Assembly: GCA_965153455.1 (NCBI GenBank)
Contig: OZ234493.1
Location: 29,130,213 to 29,194,212, forward strand
Direction: 5' to 3'
Source of the DNA: Sphagnum compactum
Taxonomy: Eukaryota; Bryophyta; Sphagnopsida; Sphagnales
Length of the DNA stretch: 64,000 nucleotides
A program made the position numbers and the translations under genes. Each line of letters starts with the position of its first letter. Position 1 is the first letter of the stretch. A model generated the notes under the pieces. The model was given only the letters and a program-made list of their open reading frames with translations, was not told the DNA's origin and did no database searches. Positions 8,886 to 22,400 of the stretch are shown here, piece after piece.

Positions 8886-11800
8886 CTAAGGATGCAAGGG
8901 GTTTGTTATGTATAAACTGCAGCCAAGGACATAGGCTAAAGTTGTTGCCAAACAAAACAAAACTACTTTCACAGACCAATCCAACTTCCGCACCTCCTCA
9001 TTCTCAATATCAGCTGCTGACACTGCTTCAGTGTTTGCAGCATCATTCAGGGGCACAGGCTCAATAGCAGCAGTCAGCTCTGCTGCAATTCTATTTTCTG
9101 ATAAGCTCATGTTGTCTCTAGCAGAACCACCTGTACCTAAACCATGGCCTCTTTCCAAAATCCTGTCCGGCATGTGAGAGACCCCTTCCATTCTCTCTGC
9201 ATCCAAGATTTTGTTTTCTTCCATTTCCCATGTTTCATGAAACCCAGGACTGCCTCCAGTGTAACCAGCTCTTCCCCTTGCTCTCCTTGTTACTGTTCCT
9301 TTGCTCTCCCAAGGGTCTGCCCTGAAGGCTGAACCATTTCCTTCACCAAATCCCTTTGGTAAAGGACCATTCTGTTGCCCCATGATATCTAATGATGCCC
9401 CATTTGTGTTCCATCTCCCATTTGATACAGCTCCATTTCCATTATTTGACTCCCACTTAGTATCACGTTTTCCTACAGGGCTTTGTTCCGTTGGCCATTT
9501 ATGAGTCTTTGAATGGCTGGCAGCCATTCGATTTTGAGCACTTGATGCACCTCTGGCACTCTTGCTCTGATGTGTGGACTCCTCTGGTTTTAATGGTGAA
9601 GCCTTTGGGAAACTATTCACTTCAACTGAATCCCCTTTCTGTTTCTGGACAATATCAACACTTGCATCCTCTGTTGTAGCATGCCCAGCTTGACCTTCAC
9701 TTGCCGCCTCCTCTCTTAAGCTAGCTGAAATTTCCTCATGCAAACTCCTTTCAATCTCCTCACCACTACTGTCCACACCAGAGTCACGAAAGACCTTAAT
9801 GTATGGAGCAAAACCATCATCCTCATTCGCACCAATGTCTTCATCTTCATTAACAAATGATTTATATGTCAGAGCTAGACGCACTCTCCCTGGCACTTTC
9901 TTGGCACCAAAAGGTCCATCTCGTTTTAAATTGATCCACTGGCTCCGAGGCACACAATCCTGAAGACACATGCAACATGTGTAGCTCAGCAAATTCCTTC
10001 TCAAGGATGATAAACAATCCCCACCTCATATCCACAAACAAACACCAGAGGTAATTTTACAGATCAATGATTTATTATAACTGTAATGACTCAGTTCACG
10101 GGTGGTTTCCCATTATGAAAAGCAGTTTCTGGATTGAAAAAGGTAATGATGTGTGTAGTCCATACGTAGGTCCAGGAAATACCTTGAGATCTGTTAAAGA
10201 GATTTTACAGTAGCCAATGTTGGGGTTGAGAGTGAGTGTGCTGTCACGAATCCACAGCATAAGCTTTTGCCTCCCAGGATCTTCAACCAAGAATTGGAAG
10301 TCCTGGTTCCACACAGGATCTTTGTGACCAGCTGGGTGGGAAGTCTCTTTGTTGCGCTTGCTTTCAATGACCTGATCTCCCAGTGCGAGAATACAATAAG
10401 GGTTGCTCCAGCCTGAGAACCCACGGATGGGTAAGTCTCGAGCTTCACAGACAGTTACTGACAGCTCCCCTACAAAGGCCTCACTGGGCTCTGCCTGCTG
10501 AGGCATAGTCTCTGTCACCCCTGATTTTAAAAGATCCAGAACGCCTGATGCGATTGACTCATCCATGGCCCCTGATTCAAGTGAAGACTCCATGGCCTCC
10601 ACAGATTCCATAGCATTTTGACCTTGTGGTAAGAAATCAAACGTGATGTGGCGTGGAAGAACTAAGAGTCGGGGAAGATCAACTGTCAACAGCTTGGAGA
10701 GAAAATTGGACAAGAAAGGAATGGAAAAAAGATTCACTACTCTGAAAGGGGCCAAAACCAGCTTGATTGTTGGAAGTTGAACAAATGCAAGAGATAAGGT
10801 TCCCACATAAGGCTTTACTGGGGCCAACCGCAGCTTTAACCACAGCTCGCCATCAACATCAAGGTCATACACACCAACCGGGATGGAAGTTTCTACACCA
10901 GCTGTGCCAAGTTTGAGATTGAGCAAACACCTTGCACCCCCTGCATACCTTAATCCAAAATGGTACTGCAAATCATTTGCTCGCCTGTTGGACAACGGTT
11001 CAGCATTTCAATATTCACACAAAGGAATGCCCAAAACACCATGATTGTTTGGAGCCCTTAAAAATCAAACAAGCCTCAACCCTTTGCAAAAAAATCTCCA
11101 CAAAATGCTGTTCTTGAGAGTGGACTTTCACCTTGATGTCCGACGCTGGACGTTGCGCACAATTAATGGCTCGTAGTCCAGATTGAACTCTGCAATCTCC
11201 ACCCGCTTCACATAATCTGGCTTCCCCAGGTTATCAATCGCAGGTTGCAACAGCTGAACTAGCCAACCCTCAAGGCTTCGTCTGTAGACCTTCCAGATTT
11301 TGTGAATGACCATATTTACCCATTCGACAGACTCTTTCTGCCCAGGGTTTGAACCCATCTCTGGCATTGCCGGCTGCCCCCTCTCTGCTGCAGTGGCTCG
11401 GACATAGCGCTCCTCTAAACACCAAATTCTTGCAACAATCCCTGCAAACAGGAATGCTACAACTGCACCAATGGTGGCAAAGAGGAAATCTCGCAAAGGA
11501 CCTGCTGCTGGGAGGAACGAGACAGGACGGGGAAAAGCTTGCACAGCAGCTCTTGTGCCATCCCACTTCCGCAAAGCTACCAAATAAATTCCATTCCTGC
11601 CTCTGTATTCATAATTCCTAGTTCTTCTTCCCTCATTGAGCATCCAGCTCCCTCTACCAATTTGACTACAAAACTTGCCAGCCCTATGTTGCAGAGAGTG
11701 AGCAGCTTCATGCTCCCTCTCAAATAGATGGAATCTGGTCCGATGTCTAAGAGTTCTGAGCCATTTCTTCTTAGCTGACAGACTGCTGCTACTTTCCTCT

Positions 11801-11916
11801 AACCAAAACTCAGAAAGATAAGGAGACACAACAAATGCTGCTGACAAACGATGCGGTGAAACACACCCAGTTGAACTATGATGCACACTCCAGTGCATTG
11901 GATATTTTTGTGCCAT
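8886..11916 (-). CDS. NTMC2T5: SMP and C2 domain lipid-transfer protein, NTMC2T5 type, 3 exons
   Basis: Tubular-lipid-binding protein of the tricalbin/extended-synaptotagmin class, expected to move lipids at membrane contact sites. The plant T5 subgroup is, as I recall, linked to ER-chloroplast contacts. Coding exons 11916-11132, 10984-10183, 9959-8886; introns of 147 and 223 bp, GT-AG, phases 2 and 0; 886 residues. Residues 1-130 are Ser/Arg-rich with few acids (transit-peptide-like), 141-165 form a membrane segment, about 196-382 is the SMP domain (LLQPAIDNLGKPDYVKRVEI, VRNVQRRTSRRANDLQYHFG, LPRLLVLPRHITFDF), and about 434-564 is a C2 domain with WNQDFQF. Next comes an acidic low-complexity region of roughly 290 residues, then a second hydrophobic segment near 858-879. 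This order matches Arabidopsis At1g50260/At3g19830. The C2 reads SNPY where SDPY is usual. The start is the first ATG in frame; the frame is open upstream to 12123 without ATG, so a longer non-AUG product cannot be excluded. Confidence 0.9.
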
Positions 11917-12123
11917 GAACCACGATTCAGATAGCTCGTGAGCGCAATGAGATGCATACAAAATTCTTTTCCCAATTTTTCTGAGTAATGATTTTGGTTC
12001 CAAATGGAGATGCAGAGAACTGATCCTAATGAACAGTTCGCTAAAAATCAGACCTCTAAACTCCACAGCAGACCACCCCAGAGCCACCACACCACCCACC
12101 CACAACAACACAAGACTCCCCAC

Positions 12124-12480
12124 TCATCCATCATCGTGCTACGACAAAATGACTAACAGCAAACTCATCTCTTGAATTCCATTTCGCCACTGGATCGCTA
12201 GCTCATAAATCGCGGAATCTTTCTTCCCTCCGACTCCCGCATATTTACAGAAACAACATCCGCACAACAACAAACAAATGCTGTTTTTTTCACACGGAGT
12301 GTGGCCGCTACTCGTTACGCGTGTGGATTGAAATCCGGGTACGTGTCCCTCCCGTAGCATGCAAAAGCTCTGCGAAGGATACAAAATGCAATCATAGGGG
12401 TAGTAGTCGACAGACAGATCGCGGGACCCACGACGCAGATGGCCTGTTCTGTTCACGCCCTGTGGTCGAATTAGGGTTTA
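12124..12480 (-). promoter_or_regulatory. NTMC2T5 upstream region with telo-box
   Basis: This GC-richer stretch precedes the NTMC2T5 frame and should hold its 5' UTR and core promoter. TTAGGGTTTA at 12471-12480 is a telo-box, the same motif seen before CENP-O. No clear TATA box was found. No coding sequence recognised. Confidence 0.4.
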
Positions 12481-12680
12481 ACGCTCCATCGTCTCCAGGG
12501 TCCTTCGACAAGTGTTTCCATACACTTTGATTTCGGTGTTTTTGCAAGAGAGGAATTACGAGGAATTAATTAGAGCCAATCGGAGGAGTCGAATTCCTAT
12601 ACAAAACCTCATCCATCGTGGAAGTGACTTCTCATCCAAAACCTCACACAACGTCGAATTGTTCTTTCTTTCTTGCATCT

Positions 12681-12862
12681 CTCAGCTATGGTTTTTTTTT
12701 TGTGTAGGGAGAGGAATAGTTTTTTGGGAATTTATAAAGCATTTTGGAAAAAATCCCTTTTTCTTTTGGCTCTCAGCTATGGTTTTTTTTTTTTTGTAGG
12801 GAGAGGAATAGTTTCTTGGGAATTTATAAAGCATTTTGGAAAAAATCCCTTTTTCTTTTGGG
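12681..12862 (+). repeat. Near-perfect 91-bp tandem duplication
   Basis: CTCAGCTATGG plus a T-run, then GTAGGGAGAGGAATAGTTT, TTGGGAATTTATAAAGCA and AAAATCCCTTTTTCTTTTGG starts at 12681 and repeats at 12772. The copies differ only in the T-run and a couple of bases, so the duplication is young or gene-converted. Confidence 0.9.
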
Positions 12863-12869
12863 TGGGCTT

Positions 12870-13015
12870 AATCCCATGAAGTTGCATGGGTATGGGGTGG
12901 GTTCACAAAGTCTATAACCCACTCTTGAGTCGAGTATAACCCACTCTCCATTAATACCATGAAGTTGCATGGGTGTGGTGGGTTCACAAAGTAACCCACT
13001 TTTAATCTGATGAAA
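12870..13015 (+). repeat. Two-copy direct repeat, unit about 86 bp
   Basis: CCATGAAGTTGCATGGGT...GTGGGTTCACAAAGT...AACCCACT occurs near 12872 and again near 12958. A smaller internal repeat (TATAACCCACTCT twice) lies between them. It directly follows the 91-bp duplication. Confidence 0.75.
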
Positions 13016-13109
13016 ACTTGCAAATCGATAATAAAACAAAACACCCAAAAAAAGAAAGGGGGGGGGAAAAAAGGTACAAGATGGAAGGACCCAAGTCCTA
13101 TCCAAAAAA

Positions 13110-16100
13110 AAAAAAAAAAACCACCAATGGGGGCAAACCCCAAAGGGAACATGAACAAATCAAGTACTCAAACCCCCTAGGTGCAAGGAGCATATGAAAT
13201 AAGGAGAGGGGAGGAACACTTGAAAAAATAATTAGCGTAGAAGAACCTTCACCTATAGTAACAACATGCTTGGAAATAGAGGACACCCGTGCTTGTTGCA
13301 ACACCACCCACACCTTTTGCTTGTAAAATGAACACAAAACCAAAAAAGGAAGGTCTTTAGAGCCCTTCACATTTCATGTCATGTTGACACATCAATAAAA
13401 AAAGTTGTCGAAGACTTTTATGACTAGAAAAAAAAATTGATTCAACAGGTATCGATCACGATAAAAACATTCCTTAAGGCTTAACCTAAATTGCAACTAT
13501 AACAGCAATCCCATGAGATCAAATTGTCTATGAAAACAAATATGCTCGAATAAGGTTAACAATGACGATGTCAACCAACATTCGGATGCCATCCACCAAA
13601 ACCACAATGTCAACCCACCAATGCATAGACTAAAAAGTATGCAACAAAAGAATTTGAGTTTATTCACATAAAACATAAAATCTCACATCCCTTGCGATAG
13701 ATGCAAAAACATCTTGCATAACATCATGTGAAGTTGTTCTATCCTCACCATGGGTGCAACAAAGAAGGTGAATCCCCATAGGGTCCAAAGGTTGATCACA
13801 AATGCAATGTGAAAAACCAAAGGTTAAAAGATAGGGGAGGCCTAACCAAGTGAGCAACATAATGGAAAAAGCCTTTAAAATCAATTGAAAAAATATGGAT
13901 CTTTATGTGGGCAAACAACCATGCATTCACACTTGGCCTCGCACAAGATTTCAACACACCAAATGCAAATCAAAAGGCAAATCGAAAATGATGTTGAAAA
14001 AAGAACGGTCATGCAATCTCTCTAAAATATTCTCCTAAAGTCAATATGCTCCTCTCTACCAATTATTCAAAAGGGGGCATGCACGCCATCGCCATTAGGG
14101 GAAGAAGCTCTCGCGCCAACTTCAAATGGACCTAAAAGGATAGTGAACATGAGTTATTTGTTCTTATTACCTCCAATAAGAACGGGTGAAAGTTCAATAA
14201 AAACCTAAAGGCAATGACGGGACAACTAAAGCCCAACTCCCTAAATAAGCAGCTTGAACAATGCCTTCTCCAAAAATGAAGCCTAACCTTCCACTAAAAA
14301 TGGGGAGACAAATTTGCCATTGGATTAAGGGAGCTTAAGGGCATTCAAAAGAACTCGGGCCCGAAAGCCTTTCAAAACTTCCCAACAAAACCAAATCAAA
14401 AATGGCAAGTTAGAACTAAAAACCCAAAAGAAGGAGAAGCAACGGAATAGATAGGAAAACCTTTTAATGAAACACTAAAAGAGAATCCCAAATGCTACTT
14501 GGACATCCCCTAACTTTGAAAGCACATCACCATGACGAACATCCTCATCCAAAACTTCTCGCAAAAAGAATGAAAAAAAAGAACCAGAACCAAAAAGGAC
14601 ACCCAAGATCTTAATGTCATAACTCGGGGAACAAAAATTAATTGGGAAGTTGAATCTAAGAAACAAACTAAAAGGAGCCTAATCCAAACACTTATGAAAC
14701 TAAACAACCAACTTCATAAAATCCAACTAGGAAACAAAATGATCATAAGCAAAGAGAACCACATGGGTAGGGCCAAGGACATGGGTGTCATGATCAACCA
14801 AGGAAGGGAAAAGACACAAGGGAAAAATGTTTGAAAATAACACAAAAATAAGCAATCGCAAAAAAATGCCCAACAAGGGGGTCGCCCTAAAAAATGCCCA
14901 TAAATGAAAATACGATAAACAAATCTCCCGAAAGGGAATGATGACTAAAGAACAAAGGAAACTAAAAGGCATAAAAAGAATTAACAAAAGGGAAAAGATG
15001 AAACAACTAGCCTCTTGTTGTTTGAAACTTCTAAAAAATGGCCTTACACAAGATGGTGTTGAAGTCATTTGCTACATCCACCTAAAGCACCACACAATCA
15101 GGGTGGACATCCAAAGCAGCTTGAATACTATGGACCATTGCTTCACAACCACCCTTAACTTCCATGTTGAACTAATGTGGTGACAAATGAAAAGAAAACA
15201 CATTGTGAAAGTCTAAACATAAATTCTTGTTAAGCAACTGATAAAATGTTTCACTCACTACAATTAGTTAAATGCCACCTAAGGGTTTGACCAAAACTAG
15301 AAGCCTAGTAGCACCAAGAATGTGGGCCACAAATTATGGGATGCGGCCAACAACCACATGGGAATTCAACTAATGAAGTTGAATGAAATAACTAGTTGAA
15401 TCCTCAAGGTCAAAAATCCCAAAAATGCACAAAGACCATGCTTAATAAACAACTTGCTAACAAATGGGACATGTACAAAAAAAATTGACCTAAAAGAATC
15501 CATGGAAAGTTTCACATTTGTGTCCAGCTGAAAATCCATCAAAGAATTTAAATTCGAAAGATGTTGGGCTTATAAAGCACAAATTGTTTTTAATGACACT
15601 AAAGCTAAAGCAAAAGGGGCAAGATCCTTATCTGCATGTGCAAACTCCCTAACATGTATGAAGATTAGGCTTTATCCTAACCAATACGAAGGGGGCACAA
15701 CATGAGCAGAAATTTAAAAAGGCCAAGTTGCGAACAAAGTTCAGTTTGAAAACAAAGCCACTGCAAGCACTTGCACTTGAAAAAAATGTTTTACCTGAAG
15801 TTCCTCCTAATCCCCAAATAAAAATTGTCAAAGGCACACCCTAATCTCCCTATGCCTAGTTGTTTCATCATGAGGAGGAAGGACAAGACACTATTAAAGG
15901 AACAATATGAATAGATGCCAAGCAGTCACATCAAACAGGTTATGAATAAGCTAATTTAGAAGAAGGTGAAAAGCAACATGCATCTCTCAACAAAAAATAA
16001 AAGAAATGCACACATATAGTTGAGGTTGAATAAGACCCAAATGGAAGGCACTAAAAGGATCTAATGCAAAAATTGAAGCTTAAGTTGTTGCAAAGGGACA

Positions 16101-16430
16101 AGAGGCTAAAAGGGTGGCCAAGGAGTTGGCAGTTTTATTAAAATGTAAAGTTTGAAAAACTTAACAATGCCTTTAATGACAAGCCATGCCACACTGCGAA
16201 AGCAAAATGTCACAACTAGAACAAAGGACGTTGCATTGAACCCTACTCCTACCCCCGAGGGACAACTAATTGCACACCCAAACTAGAAACAAGTGGAAGC
16301 TCAAGAGCTGAAAGAAGCCCAACTACCCTAAAAAAATCCACATGTCCAAAAAACAAAAAAAAAACCTAAAACCACCCAAGGGGCAGCCCCACTAAAAACT
16401 AATTAATTAATTAATTAGGGCAAAACCCTC
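13110..16430 (-). mobile_element. Degenerate LINE with RT and REL endonuclease remnants
   Basis: Read on the minus strand, 5' to 3', recognisable pieces appear in the order of a REL-endonuclease non-LTR retrotransposon. A reverse-transcriptase segment at about 15.07-14.73 kb has LFPSLVDHDTHVLGP in place of the family's ADDTHIVGP active-site block. KILGVLFGSGSF and LGDVQVAFGIL follow near 14.6-14.48 kb. A CCHC-like block CDQPLDPMGIHLLCC with HDVMQDVFASIARDV lies near 13.80-13.70 kb. VDIVVLVDGIRMLVDIVIV (restriction-like endonuclease core) is near 13.63-13.54 kb, and a C-terminal tail near 13.36-13.15 kb. Stops and frameshifts separate these blocks, so it is dead. The region from 15.1 to 16.4 kb is purine-rich on + and probably 5' LINE sequence, but I could not identify its domains. 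A related RT piece lies at 58.1-58.4 kb. Confidence 0.75.
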
Positions 16431-19400
16431 TGCAACATTATGGCCGAAAGGTCTCAACAAATCCTATTATCATGAAAAAAAATCCAATATTCCATGACCA
16501 TTCTAAAATGAAAAAGGCATTAATTCTCCCAAATCCAAGTCTTTGTAACTAGGTTTGGTGAAACCATCCCATGGTGATCGTCCTTCCTTGATTGTCATCA
16601 TGTGAATGTTAGATATATTTTCACAATGAGCACTTGAAACAATGCCAACGACTTTGTGATAGTTTTGAGGCATTGGACAACACAAGTGCAATTAAGCTTT
16701 TCACAATTGTTGCAAGCATCTTTGTAATGTTTGTGCTTAATAAAAACACTTGCTTGCAAGAAGCTAGAAGAAGTGTATATATGAATCAAACTCCAAGGTC
16801 TTCTTTTGAAATCTTGAAACATGTGAAAATACCATCTCATCTTTTTTTAACTTGTTTTCCTAAAGGGTTTTTGTTGTAAAATAATCTATAATTCAATTAG
16901 ATGTTGATTACATAATAGAAAATCTATTTTTTTATAGTTCAAGAACACTCTTGTGGTCAAGAACTTTACAAAATCATAATTCACATTTACTTGTCCTAGT
17001 TGTAAAGCAACCAACATGTTTCAACAAGCTAAAGATATACACACTTACATAACCTATAGCAAAGAAGTAAATTGTGAACGTGATTTTTCATTGGTTTGCA
17101 AGTTGGAAGCTAAAATGGCATTGTTATGTATGTGTCCATGATTGATGTCAATTTTTCTTCTCAAGTGTTGCATTTGAAAGGATATGTTTGCATTGGGCCA
17201 ATTCCATTGATCTTACATGTCAATTACACTTAACCTATGGCTTGTAGTCTACTCACAGCTTGCACTAGGCCAAAGTCAATGGAGCATTTATTGTGAATGC
17301 AACAAGAGTGTTGAAATTTTTTCCAAAATATGATGGTGAAGTTGTCATGAATGAAAATGAGGAAGGGTAAATTCAAAGATAAAAGGATCCAACAATGTGC
17401 CATGATGAGTCTTAAAAATAGTTCGGAGATATTAAGGTGACAACCCACCATTGACTACACCATGTTTAAATTATGCTAAAACAACGATAAAATGGTAGTA
17501 TTTTGATTCATTGGTTATAATCCTTTAAAAAATCATATTTTATATTTGTCAAATTATTGTCAAATTTATCCACAAATGGTACATTCATATATTGTAAGTT
17601 CATTGTTATATAAACATAACACACATTTTAACATGTGATGTAAAAAATCCAATAAACCATTAAAACCTAAGCATGACCTCCTTCATGATTACAAATGTAC
17701 CCATAGGTCCTTATAGTTGAGGCATATACGAAGATTCAATCTTTTGATCTTTTGATCTTTTGAAAAATTATCTAATAATGAGAATCTTGATAATGTGGTT
17801 TGATTTTTTTCTAATATGTAGTTGTATTATTATTATTCTTTTTTTTAATTTTTCACTTACATGGATGTGTTTTCCATGTGCTAGTTGAGTTGTGAAATCT
17901 ATTCTAGATTTTTTTAATTTGAGATTTTTGAAAACCTTTGAAACATTGTTTACATACATTTGGAAAACCCTGCATCACCAATCCATGAGTTTTTTTTGCA
18001 GTTAGACAATGTTTTTTTAATCAATACATATTTCACATATTTCTTGAAGTGCTTTCACAAATATGGACATGGGTGAAATGAGCTTGTAGAAGCCAAAAAA
18101 ATGTCAAGGCACAATGAAAATTGCAAATTGTGATAAATGTGATAATGTTCTAAATTATGAAAAGCATTCCAAGTTGTGTTTAATGATTAATTTGAGTGTT
18201 AAAAATTTCAAAATAAAAATTGATTTAATCCAATTTCAGGTTTTGTTTTAGTTAAGGACTTTTTGAAATTAACCAATTGGTGCACTATAATGCATAGTTA
18301 TGACATTCTTGGTGCGAGAATGTTATGGAAGCCCAAAGAAGCAAGAATTTTAAAGAATTTTATAGATCAACCAGTGTAATTTGGTAAACATTCGCGGGTA
18401 AAGAATGTTATGACAAGGTGCTAAATGAAGAATTTTAAAGAATTTTAATGTGCAAAATGAAGAATGTCATCACTAGGCTATAATGTTCATTTTGTAAAAG
18501 GTCCTTTAGTTTTCTTAATTCAAACATGTTGATAGTAAAAAATAAAATTCACTTAATAAGAAATTACAAATCACATTCAACAACCACTAATTTTTAATGT
18601 GTAATTTGGTTTTTTCATTAATACATTTCAATTTTGTCTGTCAAAATTTCAAAAGTCTTATCACATCAATATGGGGTACAACATAAATGATGTATAAGGT
18701 CAAGCTATAGTTTACAATAATAGGAATTGAACCATGAAATCTAAGATATTTTCTGAAACAATCACAACCATTATAAGAATAATTGACATGATTTGCAAAT
18801 ACACAATGTTGTTACAAATTTGCAACAACACATATTGCTTTTGTTTACAAGCCTTGCATGTAACATATGAAAAGAAATAAAATGGCCACCTTTGTAGTTT
18901 CATCATCCTAATCTACAAATATTACAATTCAATCAATCTACAAGTTGAACTAACTTGAAGAACAACTTGTTGCACCAAAATTATTGTTTGCACAATTGTA
19001 CCAATTACAAGATTTTGATTAGTACAAATCCAAGGTGTCATCATTAATACTCTTACAAACAAAAAACAAGTACAAGAATTATTGCTTCACATTCTCAATG
19101 ACAATGTCACCATAGATGTAAGCTTTTCATTGATGTTTGTATTACCCCTTTGTTAGCACACATACAAATTCGACCTAATTAGAACATAATGTTTGAAAAT
19201 ATGGCATTAAACCAACATGATGATTTAGAAACTAACTCTAAACACATCAACAATATCTTGCACAATGACCTAAGTTTTGCCAACTTTGAAGAAGTTATAA
19301 AGACATGTCCAATAAACACATTACTCCAAAAGTTTCCTTAAATTACCAAATAAATACAAGTTACAATGTCATATTACATCACAATTGCAATTGCAATTAT

Positions 19401-22400
19401 GATGTACCAAGAAATTGCCCAAATTTACAAAAAATGACAAGGAAAAATTGCAAATTTACATAACATATCAAAAACATTTTCTTCCAAATTCACATCAATA
19501 TATATTCGACTAATTTCATTTTTTCATGTCAACATCTTGGATATGGATTAAAAAATGCACAACTACATAGGCATACTCTCAACACAAAAGGTGTGACAAA
19601 CATGCCTAACTTAGATAAAAATATTGTATTATAATATTAGATATCATGGCTTCCAATGCATTTGCAACATCATTTGATTATATGGAACAACTTTGTAAAA
19701 ACCTATTTGCCATGAGGTCCAACCACGCTATTAGGAGCCACACATGCCCTCTTAGACCATTATTTTATTCTTAGAATATTTTTAAAATATTTTTAATACG
19801 TATTTCAAAAACATTAAAAATCTTTAAATTTTTCTTAATACTATTATGTTAAGGTGCATATTAAAAAATATCCCAAAATATGGACCATTAAAAAATATTT
19901 TCAAATTGTGCTTTTAGTGTCAAAACTGTTTTTAAGCTGCTTTTATGTAATTTTTAAGTAGTGGTTACAGTTGTTTTTGGTACATGTTAGTATGATTGCA
20001 CCCCATGATACAATAATTAGGACCTCTTACATTTTTATTTTTTTTGTCACCTTCACCTTTGTAAAACAAAAATGGCTACTCTTATTTCAAATATTCCAAA
20101 AATTAAAATATATTTCCATGAAATTGAAAACATTTTGTAATTAGACAATAAAGCCTTAATTAACTTTATCCATGATAATTGGATAGTTGTAAGTTAGGGT
20201 GGATCATTTTTGACACATACAACACTCCATATAAATTTATTTTACAATGTTAAACTTGTAGTTTATTAATGGTATCATTGGTTAAATGTGGATTATGTGG
20301 TGAAAATTGAACACATTTAAGCTACCAAAAGAGTCATCCAACTAAACACATTTTTTAAGACACATGTTAAGAGGTCAAGGGGGGAAGGGGGGGGGGGGGG
20401 GGGGATCCAATAAAAAATAATTGAATTAAAGATTTTTGAAAAAAAATTCAAATTAAATCATTCAAAAGTTCATAATTTTTTTTGTTAAGGTTTTTCTAAC
20501 AAAGTCTTTGGATCTAAGTTTCATTTATTTAATGCATCATATAATGAATTCCTATAACACATTTGGAATGAAATTGATAATACAAATGTTTTTATATGGA
20601 AGTGTAGGATGCCATAACTATTCATATGTTGTCTCCTTCAAAAGTTCATTAATGTATGTTTGATGTACATTTTTGCATAATATTATTATGTATGTGTTCA
20701 ACTCTAGGTTGACAATCCAAAAGCACTTGAAAAAGCTACATATTGCTAATTTTACTAAATGTTTATTGCATCTCAATAGATTACACCTTATATAAAACTT
20801 CAATGCAATGCAAAAGATGAACCACTCTAACTTGCATCTACCCAATTAAATCACATGTGCTTAATATTACATTCATCAAATAACATGTTTCCACAAACTC
20901 AACTAAAAGATTCCACACTACTTGGAAAAACAATGGATTATCATTTCCATATAAAATTCCAAAATCATGGCAGTAGATAGGACTATGGTTAGCTTTAGGT
21001 AAAGATTACCCCCAAATATGGGGAAAATAACATTATCAAAATTGAGACATTCATCAATAAATACCTTAATTATGACATTAGTCTATTCCTTGAAAACTTT
21101 CATGAAGCCCAAACACATTGCCATACAAAAAATAACCATGCAATTTGTAGGTTTCATTTCCCTCACTTTCAAAATGTTCAAAACGACAATATTATATCTA
21201 ATATAAGAAGGTGTGATATTGTGTAAGAAAGCTTTTGAATTTTTAAATAAAATATTCACTACACTAAGAAAAATGGGCTTTGGATATGAATGGCAACACA
21301 ATAGTTCTTTGATAATTTGGCCATAAATGAAACTACTTACATTCATGCACTTCATTTCATAATAACACACCCTACTATCTTTCCCAAACAAAATCTTTCA
21401 AACATACATATGAGTGTTTCAATTGAAATCTGCAGTTTTGGTAAGCCAACACAAATTTACAATTCATTCTTGATCCCTAGGTGTTTCCATTGTACGATGT
21501 AGACAAAAAGTAGTCACAGTTTAACATTTTTCACTACAACATATTTTTTATGTGTTTCTATAAATATTTGAAGAGGGTTCTTTTGATGCAAATGTGCAAT
21601 TAAAGGTGGATAACATCCTAAATTGTCATAATGTTGTGAAATTGGTGCACATATCAATAATTCAATTGTTAATTGGAGTACATTTTTAATTTGCAACAAT
21701 GTGTCACAAACACTATAATGTAAGGAAATGATTAAAAAATATTAATTTTAATGGGAATTTTTCCATAAAACTTTGCATATACAAAGAAACCACCATAATG
21801 AATAATCTTCCACATAAAAAAATTCAATTTCTTATAAAGTCAAAAAGTTTATATTAAATGATACAAAAATATTTAGTAGTACATTATGTTATTATAATGT
21901 TGATGATTATGATATTTTCAAGTTGTAAAATGTTCTTCCATTAAAGATGTAGTTGGGTTGAGTGTTGTCTTTATCATTCTACAAAAATAAAGTGAAAATT
22001 TAAAATGAATGGAAAATGGTATTCTATTATTAAATAGGGTGTTTTAAATAACATTTATGAAATTATTGACGTACATTTACATAAAGACACAATTAGGAAT
22101 CAATTTCATATTTATAGATTATGTAATTGAATTTATTTTTAAAACCCAAATCAATTTAATGTGATTTCTAGAAAAATTCAAAGTGGGTGAAATTTCATAT
22201 GTTACTACTTTTGATACTACATGTACTCCTAGTTTTAACATAAAGTGTGTACACTGTACCATGAAAACACCCCCCCTTATGTTATATCATCCTCCTACAC
22301 ATCCTACTTGACAAAAATAGGTAGGACTATAACAAATTAGTCGCAAAAAATATTAGACCAATTTGAAAATGAAAAGAATTCCTTACTCTTTAACAAGTAT

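Noticed and set aside
6688-12123. Many antisense frames across CENP-O and NTMC2T5
   Set aside because: Shadows of the true coding exons on the opposite strand.
11917-12123. Possible upstream extension of NTMC2T5 (GTG-initiated frame)
   Set aside because: No ATG in frame and the preceding codon is a stop; the stretch is more likely 5' UTR, though non-AUG initiation cannot be excluded.
20387-20404. Run of 18 G as a regulatory quadruplex
   Set aside because: A single homopolymer in a gene-free region; no evidence of function and such runs are prone to assembly error.
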